Shown: piece by piece, positions 50,901 through 60,100 of the stretch
Position numbering within the stretch: position 1 is the first letter of the stretch
Layout of the letters: each line of letters opens with the position of its first letter
Assembly (NCBI RefSeq): GCF_037975245.1
Contig: NC_092568.1
Span: 39,202,631-39,266,630 of the forward strand
DNA from: Apostichopus japonicus
Lineage: Eukaryota; Echinodermata; Holothuroidea; Aspidochirotida; Stichopodidae
Reading direction: 5' to 3'
Length of the DNA: 64,000 nucleotides
Position numbers and translations under genes: made by a program
Notes under the pieces: generated by a model
The model's input: the letters and a program-made list of their open reading frames with translations, nothing else
Told to the model about the DNA's origin: nothing
Database searches by the model: none

Positions 50901-52402
50901 ATTTAGAATATTTCAGGTAAGAATCCACATATGAATTGATGATCATACCTCACCACCTTGCGATGGACCCATGAGATGGGGTACACCCCCCATACCAAAA
51001 TATTAAAAGTAGGTATAAGCACCACGTGACAGTGCGTGTAGACCTAACTAATAACCTTATATCTTAACTATAACTTATCTTCAGAACGCACCATTTCATG
51101 TGTAAAATTTGAATTTTTGACTAGTTATCTAAGCCCAGACCACCTCTCGACCCATGGTCTTCCCCCTACCGACTCCTTCTTCGTACCCCTCCTATTTAAA
51201 ATGCTAATTCCGTCACTGACAGCTGAAAGTAATACATTGTATCGAATATGAAGACTGAAACCTCTAAAATGTATGAACTCTCTTTTCACCCTCTTACAGA
51301 AAATCACGTTATAATATCTTAATTTGATAAAAAGTCCAGAAAAAGTCACTCGTACTAAAAAGTTTATAACTCCCCTCAGAATATTTCCCTCAAGAACTGA
51401 GACTTTTACTATTTGTAACAAACTTGTTCTCCTCAGTTGAGACATAGAGGATAAGAAATCGCAGGAATTGTAAATAAATTAAATTAAATTTGATGACAAT
51501 ACTGCATGACCTTTTTTAGTAAATGCTATACGTTTAATGTATTCAGGATCTCCAACATGTTGCACAAAAATGAAAGTAAATATTGAAATACGTATACTTC
51601 ATTCAAATATTAAGATAGAAGAGAAACGTTTATCACAGCTGGGCGATGGAAGGTATGAATTGGTCGCCAAAAGCCACGTCACACAGTGGCGTAGCTAGAG
51701 GTTTTGGCGCCCGGGTGCAAGAGTAGAAAATTGCCCCCCACTACTGAAACGAAAAATGTTGGTTATACATTTCGGGCAATTCGTTACACCCCTCCTTAAA
51801 TCAAATTGTGCTCCTACGCCTATCATATTTCCACCATTTGAAATCTACTGCCTTGGAACTGTATACTGAAATACCCGAATTTCCGTGACATGTAGTCATG
51901 ACAGAATACAGAACAGAATTAAAAAAAAAGAGAAAACGGTCGAAATGGACTGAAAAGAAATCACAATCTATAAAAGTGCTTATAAAAGCAACTACATTCA
52001 GTTCTTATTAGTAACTGGAAATATTCATGCCTGACGACATACATCAATTTCGTCATGTTTTATCTAAAAAGTGCTATTTTTTTTACTCTCATTCTCCCAT
52101 TTCAGCCGCCCCCCTAAACCCGGCCCTCCTTGACCCCTAGCTACGCCAGTGACGTCACATTCATGTGATACTGCGATGAAAATAAGCAGAACTGTAACAT
52201 GTGTCAGTCTAGGACTATGTTGAATCTATAGTTTGATCACATGACTGAAACAACTCCACTTTATCATACGATAACCTTTAATCTTACTATAACTAATACT
52301 ATATCTTACTATACCTACAGGGCGTGTCTACATACGTAGGCTGCCTATACATGTATTACTATATACTTACTGACGAACCAACGTGAAACGAATCTTCGAC
52401 AT
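44969..52402 (-). CDS. TIGAR: TIGAR-type fructose-2,6-bisphosphatase (histidine phosphatase), 6 coding exons
   Basis: Coding exons on the minus strand: 52402-52371, 50876-50839, 49479-49361, 47649-47575, 45790-45680, 45262-44969, in phase, 222 aa. The family hydrolyses fructose-2,6-bisphosphate (and 2,3-bisphosphoglycerate), lowering glycolysis. Spliced N-terminus MSKIRFTLVRHGESAFN carries the RHG phosphohistidine motif (H11). Then come SDLKRA (second Arg), RLREVNLGIWQGWP (acid-residue region), GESRDQ, and LLVVHGFLIKELVDYFL with the second catalytic His. The human protein is about 270 aa; the loss is in the linker before the VVHG block. The His-11 codon is split CA/T by intron 1, and exon 2 is only 38 bp. 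Bisphosphatase activity is inferred from orthology. Other cytosolic phosphoglycerate-mutase-like phosphatases are less likely, given the collinear matches. Confidence 0.9.
46004..46271. mobile_element. Short TIR element with 9-bp direct flank GGGTCATCT (TIGAR intron)
   Basis: 268 bp flanked by GGGTCATCT at 45995-46003 and 46272-46280. The ends are imperfect inverted repeats (ATAGGCGTAGG at left; CCTACGCTTAGC at right). It includes C- and A-homopolymers. Its right part resembles an internal piece of the element at 51684-52151. An 8-9 bp duplication suggests a hAT-like transposase source. Confidence 0.75.
49631..50046. mobile_element. Probable degraded TIR element (GGCGGATCCAGG ends)
   Basis: The left GGGCGGATCCAGGATTT mirrors the right ATGGATCTGGATCCACCCCTG. 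Internal G-rich stretches are present. No clean target-site duplication was found. Just upstream, CTATGATATACCGGGCGGA-like sequence occurs twice (about 49535 and 49624), with several TATGATAA repeats between. It lies in the intron between TIGAR exons 50839-50876 and 49361-49479. Confidence 0.5.
51684..52151. mobile_element. hAT-like non-autonomous element with 8-bp target-site duplication (TIGAR intron 1)
   Basis: 468 bp with ends CAGTGGCGTAGCTAGAGG and CCCCTAGCTACGCCAGTG (inverted). It is flanked by a perfect 8-bp duplication, ACGTCACA, at 51676-51683 and 52152-52159. It encodes nothing. Bases about 51755-51827 resemble the right part of the 46004-46271 element (TTCGGGCAA, then AATCAAATTG, then GCTCCTACGC). 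Confidence 0.88.
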
Positions 52403-54719
52403 CACATACGGCTTGGTTCCCTCTTTACAGTGCGTATAATAATGATCACGGTGAACAATGTTGGGTTTACCTTGTACTTAAGATACTAATGTTATATATT
52501 TTAATACAGAGTACTAACGTAGTACAGATATGTTAACTTTGTCGATAGAAGTGTGCAATAATTAACAATTCCGATGACGCGTTTCACGCAACTACCAGCC
52601 TTTTGCATTACTTAGTCCATATTGCAACGGTAGATCAACATCTAAAGCAACTACCATGCTTTTGATGACTTTGTTGTACCGTATGGCAATTTTAAGATGA
52701 CATCATCTCAGCGTCAACGATAAGTTGTAGCAAGCTTTATATGAATAAGACATGTAAGATATGGGTTAGTGATAGACTATGGTAACTAACTCAATTACTG
52801 TACCATAAATCATTCATTAGGCTAATATGGGAAATAAAGAAGTACAAAATGCCTCAAAAGAAATTAAGTTCCTGCGGGAGCGGGGAGGGGGTGGGGAGGC
52901 GGTACAAGCTATCCAGTCTATTGTGTTTTCCAGGCGAGATCAGGTTAACCATAATCTGATTGGATCCACTTCCTACTGGGTGAGGGTGGGGAGGGGGTAG
53001 AGAACTGGGAAGACATTCAAGTCTCAATGTAAAGTCTCACTGCAGGATCCATTTTGATTTAGACTTCACAGATGTCATAGTTCGTTTAATATTGTTCTCA
53101 GCCCCCCCCCCCCTTCGACCCCGCACCTCCTCATTCACTTTACCATAGATTACGCCGATCCTGTTATGAGGGTTGTTTGAATATATGTATACGTATGATA
53201 TATTTTATTTTTATGCTTTGAAAGCTGTAAATGTCTTAATGAGTGAAGCAATAAATATATTATTGTTTTCTTTCCCTGTTTATGTTGTTTCGAATCTTTA
53301 TCAGTCTGAATCTCTCCTTTCCTACAATCTATGATGAATAGAGTTGGTGTGTATATGGGACGTGCTTTTGTGAGGTTGCAGTTTGGACTGTGTGTGAGTT
53401 GGAGCGTTAGCTTGTCTACAACTGTAACCTCCTGATTCAAGTCACTCAGTTCACAAACATGTACAGGTGTTAGAACCAAAATACTGCTAACCCAGAGAAA
53501 TTAAGTCAAACACAATGCTGGAATAATGTTTAGATCACCAAAGTATTTTACACTACAAACTTGAATTGATATCATATTAGCCAAAATAATCGCCGTTTCT
53601 TTAATGCTCAAAAGTATCACATTACGTTTGAACATTGTTATGATTTAATTTTATGGCTATTAGTCCAAACTATTACCTTTTCACATTGTTTTGTTGTATT
53701 TTACATTCAAATGTTCACGCTTAATGTGTGTATATTATAAAAAAACACATCTTTGTGTTTTTCTTTTTGGGAGCTTTTTTTCCTATATCAAGCCTCACAG
53801 GCTAGGGTTATAACTATTTTGCATTACCAATTTACCCTATTATTGTCTTAATTTTATTTTAGTAAAAATTAAAAATAAAAGTAATGCAGTTTAATGCCTT
53901 TATCCATATTTTATTACATCATTCATTTGATAGTGTAAGGTAATAAAAAAAGAAAGAAATATTTCTACAGACTGTAAACAGTTACATTGAAATAGGCAAA
54001 TATTGGAAAGCCAAATAAGCTATCAGAGGTAAGATAATTGTAACCACCAACTATCTCCCACTGCTGTAAACACCATCTTTATCCCACTTCTGTTACCAGG
54101 TGCTGCACATACTCTTTATTAGTCACCGCATCACAATATAAATTGTACATCCCGACCCCACCCCTAACATTAAAGGTTAACCATTGCCAGAAGAAGTCAC
54201 TGAAACAACCCAAATCTGTGAAAAATTTGGAGAACTGAAGTTGAGTTTATGCTTTCAGACATTTGGGAAGTTCATTGGTGAACTAGCAAAATTATGAAAT
54301 GAGAGCTGATGGATGGGTTTTGGGACAAAAACCTGCTTAAATTTCACCCCTTCTTGCTCAAAATTTGAATGGTTCTGGTGAGAAATTTGTATGCACCATT
54401 ATGTTCCAAGTCATCAGCTATCACATGGTGGATAGGACTTGTCAAGTGAAACCTTTGGTCTTTGCTCAAGAGACCAAATTATAAAGTCAATGAGCCAAAA
54501 ATCTGCAACTTACAACACCTTTAAGAATTTCTTCTTGTCTTAAATTGCTGGATAATTATTGCCAAACAACAATACATGAAATCTGTTTCTGCCGGATTGT
54601 GGAGCATCAAGAGTAAACATCATCATTCTGCAAGTTTGAGATTTTCATCTTTTCATTGATAGAACTTTGGCAGAATTCAATTAATGCAAGCTGGTCAATC
54701 GTTCGTTTCTTGGTACAGA

Positions 54720-55335
54720 CCTAAATTTATTAATGTTAACCAATTGTTTACATTAATTTAGATACCATGATCACATAGTATTTGAAGCAGCACATTGTAT
54801 TTGAAAGAAAGCAGCAACCAGCTGCGAAATGTCCCACAAACATTTTTGACGCTCTCCAGCTGGACAGATAGATATGTTATCAAACTTAACAATGCTCATA
54901 CATCTTCAAAGCAAGAATATTTTATCATCTCTTATCAGGCATAACGATATCTCTATCAAACTTCTGACATTTTATTGAAATTTATTTATGTAAACCCATT
55001 GTTTTCATAAATCTAGATAACATGATCACATACAGTAGTATTTGAAGCAGCTTATTGGTGTCATTTTATTCTCCAAACCAAGCAAGTATTAGTCAAAAAC
55101 ATTTCATGACATTTCTTGACTGTATTAAGATATTAAAATACATTTGTAGGCAACTTGAAAGATAGCAGCAACCAGCTGTGAAATGTCCCACAAACATTTG
55201 TGATGCTCTCCAGCTGGACGTATAGATATGTTATCGAAATTTACAATGCTCATACATCTTCAAAGCAAGAATATTTTATCATCTCTTATTGGGCATAACT
55301 ATATCTATATCAAACTTCTGACATTTAAACCTGAC
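54720..55335. repeat. Direct duplication of ~250 bp
   Basis: Two copies, about 54725-54975 and 54978-55330. Shared blocks: CATGATCACATA, TATTTGAAGCAGC, GCAGCAACCAGCTG, GAAATGTCCCACAAACATTT, GCTCTCCAGCTGGAC, AATGCTCATACATCTTCAAA and ATATTTTATCATCTCTTAT. The second copy carries extra sequence after the GAAGCAGC block. No coding signal. Confidence 0.85.
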
Positions 55336-55789
55336 AAGCAAACTTTTAACTAGCAGAAATGTCCACTTAATTTGCAATATGCAGCACTGAGGGTGTCTAT
55401 GCATTTCCAGTGGTTTGCTTTTATCGATCAAATTATCAAACAGTTAAATGAGACACTTGTCATGCATGATCTGAGGGTCTCCCAATATTTCCCTAAGTCC
55501 CTCAGAGTCACCTAGCAGAATGCAATTGGTATGCCCAAACCACATGCTCAAATGGTTGCCTCGGGCAGGTGGAGGGGTGTCATATCCCCACATGCACCCT
55601 TAATTTTGAATACTGCAGACCAAAACCAAACATGTAAAGATTTTAATTATGATTTGGGTAATTTTAAGCAAGTCTTTGATTTCTTCTTGACCCAAGCATT
55701 CATGTTAACGAAAACAGACCAAACCTACCACACCTGATGACCAATGATCCTGCCAATGAATGTTTCCATCCTCAGCAGACTGTTCCTCT

Positions 55790-57095
55790 GAGAGTTAATG
55801 TATTGAACAGGTACCTACAGCACTGTGTTACTTGTCCAGAATGAAGTAAATTGAACAGGTACCTACAACACTGTGTTACTTCTTCAGAATGAAGTAGATT
55901 GAACAGGTACCTACAACACTGTGTTACTTGTCCAGAATGAAGTAGATTAAACAGTTACCTACAACACTGAGCTACTTGTTTGTCCAGAATGAAGTAAATT
56001 GAACAGTTACCTACAACACTGTGTTACTGGTTCAGAATGAAGTAGATTGGACAGGTACCTACAACACTGTCTTACTTGTCTAGAATGAAGTAGATTGAAC
56101 AGGTACCTACAACACTGTCTTACTTGTCCAGAATGAAGTAGATTGAACAGGTACCTACAACACTGTGTTACTTGTCCAGAATGGAGTAGATTGGACAGGT
56201 ACCTACAACACTGTGCTACTTGTACAGAATGAAGTAGATTGAACAGGTACCTACAACACTATGTTACTTCTTCAGAATGAAGTAGATTGAACAGGTACCT
56301 ACAATGCTGTGTTTCTTGTCTAGACTAAAGTAGATTGAACAGGTACCTACAACACTGTGTTACTTGTACAGAATGAAGTATATTGAACAGGTACCTACAA
56401 CACTGTGTTACTTGTCCAGAATGAAGTAGATTGAACATGTACCTACAACACTGTGTTACTTGTCCAAAATGAAGTACTGTAGATTGAACAGGTACCTACA
56501 TCGCTGCGTTATGTGTCCAGAATGAAGTAGATTGAACAGTTACCTACAACACTGTGTTACTTGTCCAGAATTAAAGTAGATTGAACAGGTACCTACAACA
56601 CTGTGTTACTGGTTCAGAATGAAGTAGATTGAACAGGTACCTACAACACTGTGTTACTTGTTCAGAATGAAGTAGATTGAACAGGTACCTACAACACTGT
56701 GTTACTTGTTCAGAATGAAGTAGATTGAACAGGTACCTACAACACTGTGTTACTTGTACAGAATGAAGTAGATTGAACAGGTATCTACAACACTGTGTTA
56801 CTTGTCCAGAATGAAGTAGATTGAACAGGTACCTACATCGCTGTGTTACTTGTCCAGAATTAAAGTAGATTGAACAGGTACCTACAACACTGTGTTACTG
56901 GTTCAGAATGAAGTAAATTGAACAGGTACCTACAACACTGTGTTACTTGTCTAGAATGAAGTAGATTGAACAGGTACCTACAACACTGTGTTACTTGTTC
57001 AGAATGAAGTAGATTGAACAGGTACCTACAACGCTGTGTTACTTGTTCAGAATGAAGTAGATTGAACAGGTATCTACAACACTGTGTTACTTGTC
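55790..57095. repeat. Minisatellite, ~47-bp unit, ~27 copies, next to NAA40 stop codon
   Basis: The unit contains GATTGAACAGGTACCTACAA followed by CACTGTGTTACTTGTCCAGA and ATGAAGTA. It ends about 100 bp below the NAA40 stop (57195-57197). Local variants (TTGTCC/TTGTTC/TTGTAC/GGTTC; an inserted A in some units) recur in blocks, indicating block duplication. Confidence 0.96.
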
Positions 57096-57194
57096 CAGCA
57101 TGATAGAGCGGCTGTCATTGATCACAGGCAGAGCTAAGCAATGACAATGCTGGATTCCATAACTGATTGTTATTGAAGCAGAATTAGTCTCTCT

Positions 57195-60100
57195 TCATTC
57201 ACTCTTGGTTGCTATGGTCTTCTTCTTCTTGATCGGTTTGCTAAGAATCTCATAATCATAATCCTCAGGATTCATGGGGTCATAAATACTGGGAGATGTC
57301 TCATCTATTTCATATCTGGATGTAAGAAAAATGAAAGAACTTCATTAAAATCTTCCAGAAAAAGACGAGCAGTCTTCATAACTTCTGTGTCACATACAAG
57401 TATATCAGTAACCACATATATGATAGGTGCAGCACTGGTAAATACAAATGCAAATAAAAAACAAAACAATACACAATACACACAATCGGATAGGCTTTTC
57501 TAAGATACATGGATGTACACTTATGAATGATAAATAAGGTCCAGCACAAACAAATACATTTGGTAGTATATGACTTAAAATTACTAAATACCTACATTCA
57601 GGACTGGATACATACAGAGTAAGACTTTCTATTAACACGGTTGCCTTTGCATAAAACCTCTCCTAGATTACAGGTAGGTCTGAAGTACATATAAGATGAG
57701 ACTCACTCATCTACAACACACTACAAATTATTCAATAAATATTTGATAAATCTCACAAAATCTTTACCAGTGAGTTATCTTCCCCTTATTTGCTTTTAAA
57801 GTTGGAGCTTCTTCATAATAGATTTGAGATAGAATCTGATATCGATAACTTGAACTTTATAACTTTTTAGAGATAACTTTTAGAGTAAACTTACTTTAAC
57901 TGATTGACAAAAAATGAATTGGCCTCTTTATTATGCTTGAAAACTGTCAACATCACCTTCTTCATTTGTGTTCTGAAAGGAAAAAGAATAGCATGTAGAA
58001 CACTATGTTAGGCTAGTTACTTTATTCATTAGCCTATACCCAAACACTGTTATCTCAATAATGTACTAATCCTTGAAAACTGATTTTCTCCAAAGCCTAA
58101 AACTTTCAGATTAGAAACCTAACATTGGTACAATAGATACTTCCATGCTTTCCTAACTAATTAGGTCACCCATAAGCTCCCTCCTCATAAAAGGCCTTTT
58201 TGAATAAATTCTTAATACTATTGGAAAAAGTAATGTTCATTACTTAAATGAAACATTGCTGGGATGCCTTGCCAGCATATTTGTAATGATATGGGTGAAA
58301 ATGTAATAGGGGGGGGGGGGGGATGGAGAATTGGATGGTGGGAGAGAGCTATGTTGATGTTAGATTTTTAAGTCAACTGCTAGTCCCCATTTGCACTCAA
58401 AATATAGTAATATCATAAAGGTCCTTTACAAAATATTGGCTATTCATCCTTACAGAGAAACTCCTCTTGAAAAGAAAAAACTTCTAGTTGATCTTCAAAT
58501 CTTTCTGCAATAACAATTTGTCACAAGTGAATTTTAACTTCTTCCACATTAATGGGATGGATACCCATTCCAGAGGTTACTTGCCTTCAAATATGTTACA
58601 AATGCAGCACAAGAGTAGTTTGCAAGCTAACCCTGGCGAAAGTTCGTACTGCATGTACCTAAGTCAACCTTCGACCTCCACCTAGAACAGCAAGGGGGTT
58701 CTACTACATATGTGGAAGTCAAATCATCATAATTTTCACAACTTCACTGAGACCTGACCTTTAGAAATTTTGTATGGTTTGCCTTCTGCAAACCTTAATT
58801 GAGCTTTCACCTTTATACCAAATTGTAGAATAGTTTCATTTATCATGTGGGAAACCTATCATGCATATATAAAATCTTTTTGGAAGGTAAAGTTCTCAAG
58901 GTAAAGTACTTTTGATAATTCAAAATTTGGAGCTCTGCTGACCCCAAATGACCTTAGCCTCCACCCAAAATAATTTGGTCCTTGTGTTCACTATATAAGA
59001 AAGACACATGCCAAATATGAGCATGAGACGTAACCTATCTTGGGATATCGTGTTTACAAGGTTTGTGTTTATAGAGCTTTATAGTGTAAAATGACGTGTG
59101 ACCTCAAAAACAGTAAGGTTCTTGTACTCATTGTAGGAAAGCCATGTGCAAAATATGAGAGCAAATTTAGTTTCTAACTGGAGATATTGTGTTTCCAAGG
59201 ATTTCAAAGTTTTGACCCCTGGTGACCTTACGTGAACTTTGACATGCACCAAATTGTGTCAACACTTTACACAACATAAGGCTATTCTAACATGCATGTA
59301 TGACCTTTGATGTACAGGTTCAGAAGATACAGCGTTTTTGAAGATTTCATATTTTGCCCTCTGTAGACCACAAATGACCTTTGACTTCCACCAATGGACT
59401 AATTATGGGGAAGTCACATGCCAAATATGAGAATTAAAGAGGTTACCTATCTGGAGATATCGTGTGTACAAGCTGGGGTGTCACATACACACACACCCAC
59501 AACTGCCAACTTGATTGCGTAGGTTACTTGCCTAGCTATGGCAAGTAACCAAAACTACCAGACAATGACACCATCATTTCCTACGTAAAATATCGCAAAT
59601 AGCTGACACAGAAGACGGCAGTAGGTGTTCTACTTCCATGAGAAAAGAATATGTCTTACTGGTATGCTAGCATCTCCAGAATCTGTATCAAGAACTTTCC
59701 AAGACCCTTGCGTCTAACTTCTTCAACAAGTTGAATTTCATAGCTGTAAAATAAATAAGAAAATGAATGAGTTTGTCTTAATAGGAATTAAATTAAATAA
59801 AGGGCAAAAAGAGACACGTATTTGTGAAGCAAAGCCAATGAAGATCCTTGGTGGAAACAAATCTAAGTTTATATGTTTCGAAGAAATCAGATACTACATA
59901 CAACTTGTGATTCCCACTGATCACTTTCTGAATAAAAGACATAGTAACACATTGATGAAGTAAGATTGGGTTGGGTAATGGGGGGGGGGGGGTAAATGTA
60001 CCTAAGATGCCATCACAGCTGTCCCTGGAGTATGATTTCTAATCTTTGTAAGTTCCAAATAATGGGTTGAATTCACAGTGAAATGCAATGCTGAAATCAT

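Larger units (their letters stand above)
52403..57194. other. Region between TIGAR 5' end and NAA40 3' end
   Basis: The left end should carry the TIGAR promoter/5'UTR; no TATA box stands out. No coding exon recognised in 52,403-57,194. It contains a diverged direct duplication (54720-55335) and a large 47-48 bp minisatellite (55790-57095), listed separately. The stretch 52,800-53,150 has G- and C-runs only. Confidence 0.55.

Noticed and set aside
53150-53479. A 109-codon minus-strand open stretch upstream of TIGAR
   Set aside because: The translation is low-complexity and unrecognised, with no splice or promoter context.
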